From the NCBI GenBank assembly GCA_946894095.1, contig OX335642.1, forward strand, positions 3,483,021-3,547,020: 64,000 nucleotides of DNA. Reading direction: 5' to 3'. A program made the translations under genes and the position numbers. The first letter of the stretch is position 1; the number at the start of each line of letters is the position of its first letter. This DNA comes from Incurvaria masculella (Eukaryota; Arthropoda; Insecta; Lepidoptera; Incurvariidae). The notes under the pieces are model-generated. The model was not told the origin of the DNA, did not search any database, and worked only from the letters and a program-made list of their open reading frames with translations. This document shows, piece by piece, positions 47,801 to 51,921 of this stretch.

Positions 47801-48628
47801 TCTATGGTTTGACCCAGAATACATTTACCGAAAAAACAAAGGCATGCAGACACAGATATTTTTACGTTTGTATGGGAGGCGAAATTTTCAGGTGCTTACG
47901 GACCGACCTTAAAGCAGCATTATCAATGCAACTGTTTTTCTCTTGTAAAACTGTACCAGTCTGGGGGCAAGCTACATAGACATCTGTCATCAACATAATT
48001 CATAGCCAAATAATTGGTGGATACCTTAAATAGGCTTCCCTAAAGAAGTAATTAACTCAATCAACACTTATCAGTTGGAAACAGACCAGTAGTCCGACTT
48101 GTCGCCTAAATTGGCGTTCACGCCAAACTGATCGACTGGCATGTTTTCGAATGTATGGAGAATTGACGAACTAACATTGCGAGTCTGATTTTGATTTTTT
48201 CCTATGAATTGTCGCCGGAAATACGTTGACATTGACATTTACAGAATAAGTAGTAATACTTGTATGGGTTTGACGTTATTACCTAACTTCGAAGTTCCGT
48301 AAACGCCAATTTAGATGAGAACTCGGAATGCCCATACAGACTACATTGCCACCAAACTAGCAAAAATTTGTTAAGGGATGCTGACTTGCCTTGCAAACCA
48401 GAGGTTTGGGTTAAAATCCCCGTCCTGGGTTCTTGTCATTTCATTGTGTGTGGTCAAGAAATATTCCTCTGCTGTATGACTTTAGTGTTTTCTTTTCTGC
48501 CTTTCAGCTCGTTTGATGCGCTCAAAAAGTCCCTGGTGGGAGTCCAGAAATACATCCAGGCGACGGACCTCTCGGAGGCTTCCCAGGAGGCCGTCGAGGA
48601 GAAACTTCGCGCCACCGACCGCCAGTAG
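17867..48628 (+). CDS. tsr: Cofilin / actin-depolymerising factor (twinstar), 4 coding exons
   Basis: Exons 17867-17869, 45103-45293, 46445-46576 and 48508-48628 join in phase to 447 nt: 148 aa plus stop, the exact length of Drosophila Twinstar. The single ADF-homology domain fills the protein. Visible landmarks: MASGVTV with Ser3 (the LIM-kinase/Slingshot phospho-site of the family), basic KKDKKHR (nuclear-import type signal), CRYGLFDFEYMHQCQGTSES, KLFLMSWCPDTAKVKKKMLY, and the long actin-binding helix SFDALKKSLVGVQKYIQAT. Known role: binds ADP-actin, severs and depolymerises filaments in cytoplasm and nucleus; essential for cytokinesis and cell motility in flies. Sequence is almost identical to the fly protein, whereas introns are young repeat-filled DNA. 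The ATG-only first coding exon is shared with Drosophila tsr as I recall it. Essentially certain identification; the ATG exon rests on the fit GTAAGT donor plus ASG start of exon 2. Confidence 0.95.
17870..18984. other. Start of cofilin intron 1
   Basis: First kilobase of the 27,233-bp intron. Moderately GC-rich up to about 18,120, where intronic regulatory sequence would be expected. Open frames at 18374-18671 on both strands show no recognisable domain. Confidence 0.35.
18985..19175 (-). repeat. Degenerate tRNA-derived SINE
   Basis: TTTTCATTGCCGCTTCTACCATC and a distal tRNA-like head ('GGCATTAAGCCACTGAGCTACCAG' seen from the plus strand; 'TAGCTCAGTGGC' A box on the minus strand). Confidence 0.5.
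19176..19877. other. Cofilin intron 1, no gene
   Basis: Open frames around 19186-19498 and 19599-19925 have no recognised similarity; the latter runs into a SINE. Contains short inverted sequence 'GTTTTCTCAAAACCGCATG' / 'GCGGTTTTGAGAATTC' (about 19210 and 19335), suggesting an unassigned foldback element. Confidence 0.3.
19878..20262 (+). repeat. Chimeric SINE: tRNA-type A/B boxes around a 5S rRNA-like core
   Basis: TGGCCCAGTGG at 19882-19892 fits a pol III A box and GGTTCGGATTCC at 19990-20001 fits a B box. Between them, 19898-19963 reads as 5S rRNA: CTCTCCGAAGTTAAGCAACG (5S box A) and CTTGGATGGGTGACC (5S box C) at the right spacing. The body (GGTAGGGTTAATCCCACCCG ... GTGTGGTATTAGCCATCCAT, CACATAAAAAAAC) is the same as in the tRNA-headed SINEs of this window. 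So two SINE types share one body and differ in head. Confidence 0.75.
20263..20659. other. Cofilin intron 1, LINE 3' debris
   Basis: 'CATATCATCTCTGCCTACCC' near 20470-20490 recurs with LINE 3' ends. No intact feature. Confidence 0.3.
20660..21082 (-). repeat. Full-length tRNA-derived SINE
   Basis: On the minus strand it starts AGCGGCTCGTAGCCTAGTGG (A box TAGCCTAGTGG), B box GGGTTCAATACC, then the shared body, and ends GTGTGGTATTAGCCATCCAT, TCAGGTCGCAT and a 17-base A run. Nearly identical to the copy at 46683-47085, so probably young. Confidence 0.8.
21119..21371. mobile_element. MITE with CAGGGGGTCCATTCAG ends, copy 1
   Basis: CAGGGGGTCCATTCAGGGCA at the left is inverted at the right (TGCCCTGAATGGACCCCCTG); repeats extend to about 38 bp with GAGTGAGTTCGA. 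No ORF. CAG...CTG ends are typical of hAT-type elements, but I could not define a target duplication. A second copy lies inverted at 28690-28934. Confidence 0.7.
21372..22164. other. Cofilin intron 1, AT-rich
   Basis: (ATT)n/(TTTA)n-rich tract near 21660-21685. No gene seen. Confidence 0.3.
22165..22340 (+). mobile_element. RTE-like LINE 3' end with (CTGA)n tail
   Basis: Plus-strand frame ends GPEDWRKIGEAYVQQWTQTR and a stop, the common 'EDR--W--IGEAYVQQW' terminus of RTE-type ORFs in moths, directly followed by CTGACTGACTGACTGAC (22321-22337), the usual microsatellite tail. Confidence 0.6.
22345..22680 (-). mobile_element. Jockey-like LINE RT fragment
   Basis: Minus-strand frames read LKYAYQIWSPFFRKYLKR and, further on, LMETYKILDDSYDV. 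These are the 'LEYA--IWSP' and 'RDL---Y-IL' blocks of the RT C-terminal region, disrupted by stops. Lies tail to tail with the RTE fragment. Confidence 0.6.
22681..23662. other. Cofilin intron 1, no gene
   Basis: AT-rich. 22870-23100 ('CCCGCCTCGGCTTTGCACAAG' type text) is typical of lepidopteran repeat debris. Nothing coding. Confidence 0.3.
23663..23950 (+). repeat. GGTTCCGTACCC element, copy 3
   Basis: Well preserved: TAGGGTTCCGTACCCAAAGG start, GTCCGTCCGTCTGTCACAGG, right inverted GGTACGGAACCC, terminal hairpin GTGCGAGTCCGACTCGCAC and poly-T downstream. Confidence 0.75.
24118..24490 (-). repeat. Degenerate tRNA-derived SINE
   Basis: Same body and 3' end as 20660-21082, more diverged; head near 24435-24485 is weak. 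Confidence 0.6.
24491..25307. other. Cofilin intron 1, no gene
   Basis: AT-rich left half. 25140-25250 carries 'CCGTTGCGCTCTCACTACTAAA' and 'ACCGCTGAACCAATTTTGATG', repeat text that recurs near 60270 in the GPCR intron. No gene. Confidence 0.35.
25308..25755 (+). repeat. 'TTCCATGCTCGCTG' element, interrupted copy 1
   Basis: Left part GAATTCGGGACCCGCAACAT ... GACTCGCCGGCG (25318-25430), right part TTTCGGTTGCCACTCCCGTG ... TTCCATGCTCGCTG (25720-25755). A GGTTCCGTACCC fragment (25440-25470) and other sequence interrupt it. Other copies: 40435-40935, 44628-45050, 49995-50490. Confidence 0.55.
25756..26520 (+). repeat. GC-rich stretch with ~245-bp direct tandem repeat
   Basis: 25975-26214 and 26222-26465 are diverged direct copies ('GTGAGGTTGGGTTG', 'TTTTAGCACTGA', 'AACGACGCTACCGCGAATGT', 'CACCCACACAAACCCTCCAATACG' shared). 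25770-25975 is strongly CpG-rich. Open frames in it are mutually shifted and unconvincing. A related block sits in URB2 intron 10 (12310-12440). Confidence 0.5.
26521..27534. other. Cofilin intron 1, no gene recognised
   Basis: Contains a 92-codon open frame (26643-26921) without recognisable motifs and a CpG-rich patch at 27405-27450. Confidence 0.3.
27535..27660 (+). repeat. SINE middle fragment
   Basis: 'GGTCGAAACGGTAATAAAACA', 'TTCAGTTCAATATCGACGTG' match the common SINE body. Cut at 27660 by the next repeat. Confidence 0.5.
27664..27928 (-). repeat. GGTTCCGTACCC element, copy 4
   Basis: Reverse orientation: starts at AACCGGCCAAGTGCGAGTCG and ends GGGTACGGAACCCTAAAAAC. It follows the SINE fragment directly, so it probably inserted there. 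Confidence 0.7.
28550..29215. mobile_element. Inverted-repeat element containing another MITE
   Basis: 28551-28602 (TAGAGACCAATCCTCTGAAG, CTTGGTTGCGTTATCTAG) is inverted at 29130-29206 (TATCTAGGTAACGCAACCAC, TTAGCTTCAGAGGGTTGGTC). It encloses the CAGGGGG MITE (28690-28934) plus AT-rich sequence. Confidence 0.55.
28690..28934. mobile_element. MITE with CAGGGGGTCCATTCAG ends, copy 2 (inverted to copy 1)
   Basis: GGGGGCCCATTCAGGTCAGA start, TGAATGGACCCCCTG end. The internal sequence is the reverse complement of 21119-21371, only slightly diverged. Confidence 0.7.
29216..29534. other. Cofilin intron 1, no gene
   Basis: No exon or repeat family recognised. Confidence 0.3.
29535..29760 (+). repeat. 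SINE body
   Basis: GTTCGGAATCCATGTAAACTGTAGG start, GACCCGCCCGGGTTGG, CATCCAGTTCTATACAGCCG. 3' end and head missing. Confidence 0.6.
30182..30290 (+). repeat. 54-bp unit, two tandem copies
   Basis: GATTATTTTGTCGAGGATAA...GTAAGATGTTCGA occurs twice in succession with one clear difference (ATTTATG/ATTCATG). A recent duplication. Confidence 0.7.
30600..30898 (+). repeat. GGTTCCGTACCC element, copy 5
   Basis: Near full length, with expanded (GTCC/GTCT)n stretch 30651-30680, right-end hairpin GTGCGAGTCCGACTCGCAC and GGCCGG. Confidence 0.75.
31010..31075 (-). repeat. tRNA-derived SINE head
   Basis: Minus strand: AGCGGCTCGTAGCTCAGAGC (A box) and GGTGGGTTCCATC (weak B box). Body not recognisable. 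Confidence 0.45.
31270..31405 (-). mobile_element. MITE-A half copy
   Basis: Reverse complement of the left half of the element at 41757 on: ends CCGTAAACGCCAATTTAGGTG, internal CGCCAGTCGATCGGTTTGCC and CACTGCGCGCGCTCTT. Confidence 0.6.
31517..32082 (+). mobile_element. MITE-C fragment followed by MITE-B copy 2
   Basis: 31517-31717 resembles the right half of MITE-C (CACGAAAATCGTGCTATTGC, CGCCGGGAAGGGCCCTCTTA). 31715-32080 is MITE-B (TTAAGAACGACCCGTAAGCA ... GATGCTTACGGGCCCACC) with the internal TTTACTGATCAT/ATGATTACTAAA inversion. Confidence 0.55.
32083..33235. mobile_element. MITE-C inserted into another MITE-C at TTAA
   Basis: Outer copy: left end AAGGTAGGCCTTCCCGCTCA (32083), right end CGGGAAGGGCCACCTTAAGG (33216-33235). 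Inner copy: GGTGGCCCAACCCGGCGGGC (32361) to GGGGCCACC (32880). The junctions read CTTAT-TTAA-GGTGG and CCACC-TTAA-TCAAG. The uninterrupted copy at 59169-59707 has CTTATTTAATCAAG, so the target was TTAA and it was duplicated. Confidence 0.75.
33236..34136. other. Cofilin intron 1: CpG-rich patch and tRNA-like module
   Basis: 33310-33540 is CpG-rich without convincing coding sense. 33828-33905 contains AGTAGCTCGTTGGTG and GTCGGTTCGAATCCTG, matching pol III A and B boxes, followed by T runs. Stems do not pair as in a real tRNA, so it is read as a SINE head. Confidence 0.4.
34137..34465 (+). repeat. Interspersed repeat shared with 50895-51180
   Basis: 'TTTCCATACAACGAGCGCGC', 'ACGGAGAAAA', 'GATGGTCGTTACGTCATTCTT' and 'CTCCCGCGGCAC' occur in the same order in both places. 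No terminal repeats found; unknown family. Confidence 0.55.
34469..34757 (+). repeat. GGTTCCGTACCC element, copy 6
   Basis: Full length with five CCGT units (34524-34546) and terminal hairpin. A piece of the same family (GAAAACGGAACCCTATGCGC) recurs at 34911-34930. Confidence 0.75.
34758..35133. other. Cofilin intron 1, GC-richer stretch
   Basis: Several overlapping open frames on both strands, none recognisable. 35050-35120 repeats 'AATCGAATAA' four times. Confidence 0.3.
35134..37387 (+). repeat. 100-bp minisatellite, about 22.5 units
   Basis: Unit wording: TCTACGACCAGTGTTTCCCA, TGATATAACGAAAACAAATT, TTGACATGACAGACAGGTAG, ATCAGGTCGGGGCGTTTATT, TTGAGTGGTCGCATGATGGG. Period is exactly 100 through the first part, with single-base indels later. 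Variants (AGGAAGTT for AGACAGGT; TCTGCGA for TCTACGA) are not random: a 199-bp pair of variants at 36035-36233 is repeated at 36234-36432. Ends fade at 37340-37387. Confidence 0.95.
37475..37662 (-). repeat. GGTTCCGTACCC element, copy 7 (5' part of the family's left half)
   Basis: Ends GGGTACGGTACCCTAAAAAC; the half carrying the hairpin is missing. Starts soon after the minisatellite. Confidence 0.65.
37663..38817. other. Cofilin intron 1: tRNA-like module, otherwise empty
   Basis: 37935-38030 has GTCGTGGCACAATGG and GAAGTTCGGTTCCTGG, resembling A and B boxes, followed by T-rich sequence. 38200-38380 is a GC-richer patch with an unrecognised open frame. No exon. Confidence 0.35.
38818..39034 (+). 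mobile_element. SINE head followed by MITE-C right end
   Basis: 38818-38945: AGCGGCTCGTGTCTCAGGGG plus proximal SINE body. 38946-39034: CAGAGAAGGTCCCAGAGCGC ... CCCGCCGGGAAGGGCCACCT, the MITE-C right end, terminating in TTAAG. Confidence 0.6.
39035..39617. other. Cofilin intron 1, no gene
   Basis: A C-rich patch (CCCCTCGACCCCCTGCCCCCC, 39231-39251) and otherwise AT-rich sequence. Confidence 0.3.
39618..39805. repeat. Inverted-repeat element with tRNA-like segment
   Basis: AATTTGAGTTTCAGCGAC (39620-39637) is inverted at GTTGCTGAAACTCAAATT (39787-39804). The minus strand contains GGGATAGCTCAGTTGGTTAC, an exact A-box type sequence. A related piece, GTTTCAGCGACATCTACATA, lies at 9721-9740 beside the LINE fragment. 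Confidence 0.5.
39806..40434. other. Cofilin intron 1, no gene
   Basis: AT-rich; the 86-codon frame at 39926-40186 is not recognised. Confidence 0.3.
40435..40935 (+). repeat. 'TTCCATGCTCGCTG' element split by a GGTTCCGTACCC element
   Basis: Host element 40437-40601 and 40896-40933 (ACTAAATTC... CCGTCTTTCCATGCTCGCTG). The insertion, 40602-40895, is a full minus-strand GGTTCCGTACCC copy (ACCGGCCAAGTGCGAGTCGG ... TACGGAACCCTAAAAA). Confidence 0.7.
41030..41415 (+). repeat. tRNA-derived SINE, decayed
   Basis: Head 41036-41110 (TAGCTCGTGGTGCAG; the B box is degenerate), body 'GTTGGATAAGTGCACTTCGT', 'GGTCGAAGCGGCAATGAAAA', 'TCCAGTTCAATGCAGCCGTG', end 'GTGTTATTACCAT'. Confidence 0.6.
41500..41692 (+). 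mobile_element. MITE-A right half
   Basis: 'TTTGACAGCTTACTCAACG', 'AAATCGGAAGTCCGAGTTTG' and right end TACGTAAACGCCAATTTAGG. It is followed 65 bp later by the next MITE-A in the same orientation. Confidence 0.6.
42024..42296 (-). repeat. GGTTCCGTACCC element, copy 9, inside MITE-A
   Basis: AAACAGGCCAAGTGCGAGTC start to GGGTACGGGACTCTAAAAAC end. Confidence 0.75.
42359..43487. mobile_element. 1129-bp DNA transposon with GAATCAG inverted ends, inside MITE-A
   Basis: Left end GAATCAGTTATTATTTAAAC, CCCCACA; right end GTGGGGTTTCAAAAATACCT, GATTC. They are inverted over about 30 bp. The flanks are AATT on both sides, and removing the element plus one AATT restores the MITE-A sequence GTCAATTTAGG. 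The 'GTGGGGTTTCAAAAAT' motif recurs at 43314, 43377 and 43463. An internal minus-strand frame (43185-42973) reads LPKQCVEIIVNCSVKNNFEL and IFDFQHWWPHHYRRR. It looks like a remnant of a transposon-encoded protein, which I cannot name. Confidence 0.65.
43517..44465. other. Cofilin intron 1: CpG-rich patch
   Basis: 43625-43905 is CpG-rich with several overlapping frames and no recognised product. About 43880-43945 resembles an inverted end of the 'TTCCATGCTCGCTG' element (AACATTGAAGGACGGGAGTA). Rest AT-rich. Confidence 0.3.
44466..44620 (+). mobile_element. MITE-C right-half fragment
   Basis: 'GTGGACAAGTTGCATGCCCC', 'TCATCACGGAGACT', 'CGTGCCAGCCAATTAGCTAG' and 'GCAGGGCCCTCTTA' align with 59560-59705. 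Confidence 0.5.
44628..45050 (+). repeat. 'TTCCATGCTCGCTG' element split by a MITE
   Basis: Host 44628-44699 (AACTTCACAGGACGCTATTT ... GTGAGCGAAC) and 45019-45050 (CTCCCGTCCTTCCATGCTCG). The intervening MITE 44703-44908 has 48-bp inverted ends (GAGCCTCTGTTACTAGTTAC / GTTGCAAATAACTAGTCGAA on the inverse strand, both leading to AATCGCTAAGA). 44975-45011 holds three CATTGAATGGAT units. Confidence 0.6.
45103..45293 (+). CDS. tsr: Cofilin coding exon 2 (residues 2-65)
   Basis: Acceptor CTCTGCCGCAG, donor GTGGGC. Reads ASGVTVSDACKTTYEEIKKD, later RDEKQIDVEVVGERNAEYEQ, ending TGEC plus two bases of Arg. Strong GC3 bias. Confidence 0.95.
45333..45540 (+). repeat. Pyrimidine-only minisatellite in cofilin intron 2
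   Basis: Four units of about 48 bp (starts near 45333, 45385, 45432, 45480): TACCACC-ATCTCCTAATTTCTTCCCTCTTTCTTTTACCCCT-CCCT-like. Almost no G on the plus strand over 200 bases. It begins 40 bases after the exon 2 donor. Confidence 0.75.
45541..46444. other. Rest of cofilin intron 2
   Basis: AT-rich, no exon or repeat family recognised. Confidence 0.4.
46445..46576 (+). CDS. tsr: Cofilin coding exon 3 (residues 65-109)
   Basis: Acceptor GATGCTTTGCAG, donor GTGAGC. Reads YGLFDFEYMHQCQGTSESSK, then LMSWCPDTAKVKKKMLYS. Confidence 0.95.
46683..47085 (-). repeat. Full-length tRNA-derived SINE in cofilin intron 3
   Basis: Minus strand starts AGCGGCTCGTAGCCTAGTGG and ends GTGTGGAATTAGCCATCCAT, CAGGTTGC, A9. 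Nearly identical to 20660-21082 over its whole length. Confidence 0.8.
47130..47410 (-). mobile_element. LINE ORF2 3' end fragment
   Basis: Minus-strand frame reads FIYRVGKIWNRLPISPKLRP and VLQTWCVEAPGRPAW, homologous to 15300-15430 (HRVGEQWNRLPAEV...). Degenerate and cut off. Confidence 0.55.
47602..47915 (+). mobile_element. MITE-B, copy 3
   Basis: TTAAGAACGGCCCGTAAGCT start, GGTGCTTACGGACCGACCTTAA end: an imperfect terminal inverted repeat flanked by TTAA. Very close to the copy at 14757. Confidence 0.75.
48098..48335 (+). mobile_element. MITE-A, copy 5
   Basis: TCGCCTAAATTGGCGTTCAC start, CCGTAAACGCCAATTTAGAT end; about 240 bp, in cofilin intron 3, 170 bp before the last exon. Confidence 0.65.
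48508..48628 (+). CDS. tsr: Cofilin coding exon 4 (residues 109-148, stop TAG)
   Basis: Acceptor CTGCCTTTCAG. Reads SSFDALKKSLVGVQKYIQAT, then DLSEASQEAVEEKLRATDRQ and TAG. Confidence 0.95.
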
Positions 48629-49230
48629 ACCACTCACACATCACACACAACACACCCTCTTCACTCACACACACTACCGGGGCGAGCCGTGCTGCATTTA
48701 CAGTGGCGCTCTCGCGACACCCTCCCGTGTGACCGACACACTTCACACACAACACACCAACTTCACTCACACACACTACCGGGGTGAGCCGTGCTGCATT
48801 TAAAGTGACGCGTTCGCGACCCCTCCCGTGTGAACGAGCCTGCAATCTTGGGACATCGCGTCGAAGCGAGCGCTGCTTTGAAATTTGGTTCGCGTCATAT
48901 TCGCTTGTAAGCTTTCAATTCGTGCCCGGAACGAATTCCTTTTTGTAATTTTGTAAACCAGTGCTTCATTTATTACACACGGGGTGCGACGCGTGATGTT
49001 GCGCACGTAAGGCTCTGTCGTGACGCGTCTGCCCCGCGGCCCGTGAAGAGATTCAACTAGCGTCTAAGGATTTCTTTATGTAATAATTTAAATTATACTT
49101 ATAATTATATTTCTTGTCTAAAACAATGTCGAATCATAACTAGCTAGCTAGATAACATCGTCTCAATGTTGTTTTAGGGAAGAATGTGTAATTATACAAT
49201 ATATATGTGTATAATAAATATATATTGTAC
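48629..49230 (+). other. tsr: Cofilin 3' UTR with 102-bp tandem duplication and poly(A) signal
   Basis: 48633-48734 and 48735-48836 are direct copies (CTACCGGGG-GAGCCGTGCTG at 48674 and 48776). AATAAA at 49213-49218 is followed by TGT-rich sequence, giving a likely cleavage site near 49230 and a 3' UTR of about 600 nt. Confidence 0.6.
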
Positions 49231-49994
49231 TTGTTTATAAGATCGCTAAGTTGGGGTGACTGCTTGCAGGAGGTTGTGGCTGGTTACTGCCACGTGGCGA
49301 TTCTAATAAGTATTTTGTAATCAATTTATTCAGAAATACACTTGTATGAGTGAATTTTGTGGTTTTATTCCAATTTTTTGGTTATTCACCGAGAAGGTTA
49401 TATGAAGTAAAGCAATTTCTGCTTGCCTTATTGTCTTATTGTCATGTCAAAGCAGATTTTGTCATCGTTCAAATTCATGTTGCATGAACCGTGTTCCGTT
49501 CTATTCTCAATAGATTATTCTGGTTCGTAACACAAGAGAAAACCATTCAAAGGTCTTTTTAGTGCTCGATCGATGGCCCAAGTCATTTGGATGCAGTAGT
49601 GCTTTCAATGCATTTAATGTTTATTTATGCAGGGACTGTCCACTGAGAAGAAAATATGCTAATGGTAGGTGCTATCTGCTGTGCCAAATATTTACTTCAA
49701 CAGTTCTGGCGAATTGTGATGGCCGTGATCTGCATTCCAACAACACAGAGTGTGTTAGTTCCACAGAAGCAACAGGGATTTCGAAGGGACTCGTCTCTTC
49801 TAAATCCCTGTCATATGTATTCAATCTTCTTAGCTAGCAAGAAATAAGAGCGACAATCGGCCTGCGTTGATTCTCGCTTTTGTTTATTTGAGCATAAAAT
49901 TACTTGCGAACATCCTCTTTTATTTGCTTAATATGTGCAACGACAGAGTTCCTACACGCTGCTGTATAGCGGCGTAATGCATTGATCAAATTTG
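49231..49994. other. Intergenic, no gene confirmed
   Basis: Two overlapping open frames (49562-49847) look partly hydrophobic but have no recognised domain and no convincing splice context. Confidence 0.3.
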
Positions 49995-50490
49995 ACAAAT
50001 TTGGGACTTGAAACATCAAATGTTTGTTGCGCTAAATAGCGTCCTAAGAAGTTTGTACAATACCCAGCAGAAAATAATGCATATCAGACGTTGGAAAGAG
50101 ACAATCAGCTAGTTCCGGCTTTGTAAAACGTCAGCCGAAACTAGCCGATTGTCTCAGCTATGTCCATGTTCTTCAATTCAACAAATACTTCTTGCAACAA
50201 GCGTTTTATTATTCCATCGTCAAGTAACCTCTCAAAGTCGACCGTAGAAAGACTGCTGTCGAGCCATAAATCAGTCAAACTGTCATTTCTGCTAAACTTA
50301 TTTGTAGTCAACCTTAATACATAACAGTATAGAGTCTCTTTCCAACATCCGATGTGCATTATTTACACTCGTGAATGCTAGAAAATCAGTAGTAAGCTGA
50401 CTATACCACTCGCCGGCGGTGCCGCCATTATGTGTAACAGTGGCTATGCTTCGGTTGCTACTACCGTCCTTCCATGCTCGCTGCTCAAGC
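49995..50490 (+). repeat. 'TTCCATGCTCGCTG' element split by a 291-bp transposon
   Basis: Host: 49997-50072 and 50364-50490 (AATCAGTAGTAAGCTGACTA, ACTCGCCGGCGGTGCCGCCA, CGTCCTTCCATGCTCGCTG). Insert at 50073-50363 has 30-bp inverted ends AATAATGCATATCAGACGTT/GGAAAGAGAC. Its minus strand holds a 72-codon frame ending LLQEVFVELKNMDIAETIG, possibly a transposon protein remnant. Confidence 0.65.
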
Positions 50491-50894
50491 TAGACTGCGA
50501 CTTATTAGAGCTGAAGAATTTACACTTCATCAACAGATAAAGAAACTCATGTTTCTATATAAAAGTACTTTTATTACATCGACACATAGCTGTTAACAAT
50601 ATTATTTCTTTAGGCTACACTCTTGTCGCCTGGAAGAATAACATACATTTTTGTAGTCATTGGAGTCGTAGTGAGATTGATCATACATAGAGTTTAGTGA
50701 GAATCGAACTTAATCAGGTTTTGTTCGATCTGTCCTGTTCTTTTCGTTACGAGATGCAATCGGGTAGAACGGCGTGAAAAAATATTCCAACTTGAAAGCG
50801 TAAACTTAAAAAGAGTATAGATCAAACGTCACCTTCACATAACAAACAACAATCCTTCTAATCTCGTGAGTTAATGCATCCATAATACATGGAG
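50491..50894. other. Intergenic, nothing recognised
   Basis: AT-rich; no exon or repeat identified. Confidence 0.3.
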
Positions 50895-51480
50895 GTGAAG
50901 AATGTATGGGGAAATAAATTCCATACAACGAGCGCGTAAAAAATGACGACACGATTTACAAAATTATGTCGCCGTACACATTAGTAACATAGTGATGATA
51001 ACGGAGAAAATTCCAATTTGAAATCTACCAAATTGGTAGGTAAGATTATTAGGATAAGAAGTATTTTTCTATAAACCAGATGGTTGTTACGTCATTCTTA
51101 ATTCGTAATTATGTATTCACCGAGAGCCGAATCCGGCTGTCACGCCTCCCGCGGCACTTTTTGTGGTGTTGACACTTTTTTAGTTCCATCCATTCTACTG
51201 TAATTTCTACACCTCCATGGTTCCATCTCGGCAAGATGGAGCAGGAAAAACAGAGCCTCCATTACGAGTTACAAATCACTTATTGGTAAATCGCTAAAAT
51301 CATCCACACGAAATCGCCGGCCCATGGATTTTTTATTCCTGTAGAAATATTAAATAATATAAATGTGTGAAAAATATGTTTCTACACAGATATAAATACA
51401 ACATAAATATGATAAAAAAAATTTATAAGCCTGCGAAATCGATGATCTTAGCAATTATTCGATAAGTGATTCTTATTCCT
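50895..51480 (+). repeat. Repeat shared with 34137-34465, then a MITE (AATCGCTAA ends)
   Basis: 50895-51180 is the second copy of the repeat at 34137. 51258-51480 starts GAGCCTCCATTACGAGTTAC and ends with inverted AATTATTCGATAAGTGATTC; it is the same family as 44703-44908. Confidence 0.5.
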
Positions 51481-51776
51481 ATTTGTACAATAAAAACAAT
51501 TTCACCACAATGACAGTAAACTCATTAACAGAACGAAGTATGCGCCTCGGGCTTAGATTATTTATATAAGGCTAATAAAATAAAATATAACCATTATATA
51601 GGTGTGGTTGGTTTGTATAGCAAGTAATAGATGGTTCAAAATGATAGCTTCATCTTCAACAAAATCTAGATGACGGTTTCATATCACCATAATGTTTTTT
51701 TAAATTCATCTTTTCACCTACTATCAGAGATAGTACATACTCAAATACCTGGGTTTCTAGTTTTCTACAAGTCTTA

Positions 51777-51921
51777 GGCCCAGTTGCAGAAGGATAAATC
51801 AATGTTAATTTGAGGTTAACATGTGAAGATGTTTCTTTTCGTATGACTCAAGGAGTCAACTAAGCTTCACAAAAGTGACACATTTAGTCATATGTTGACG
51901 GCTCATTCTGCAATCGGGCCT
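51777..51921. mobile_element. 145-bp MITE with GGCCCAGTTGCAGAA ends
   Basis: GGCCCAGTTGCAGAA (left) and TTCTGCAATCGGGCC (right) are inverted; an inner GTTAACATGTG / ATATGTTGAC pair continues the fold. Confidence 0.65.

Noticed and set aside
49562..49847. Possible small gene downstream of cofilin (hydrophobic frame LMVGAICCAKYLLQQFWRIV)
   Set aside because: Two frames overlap in different phases, no family is recognised, and no promoter or splice context supports either.
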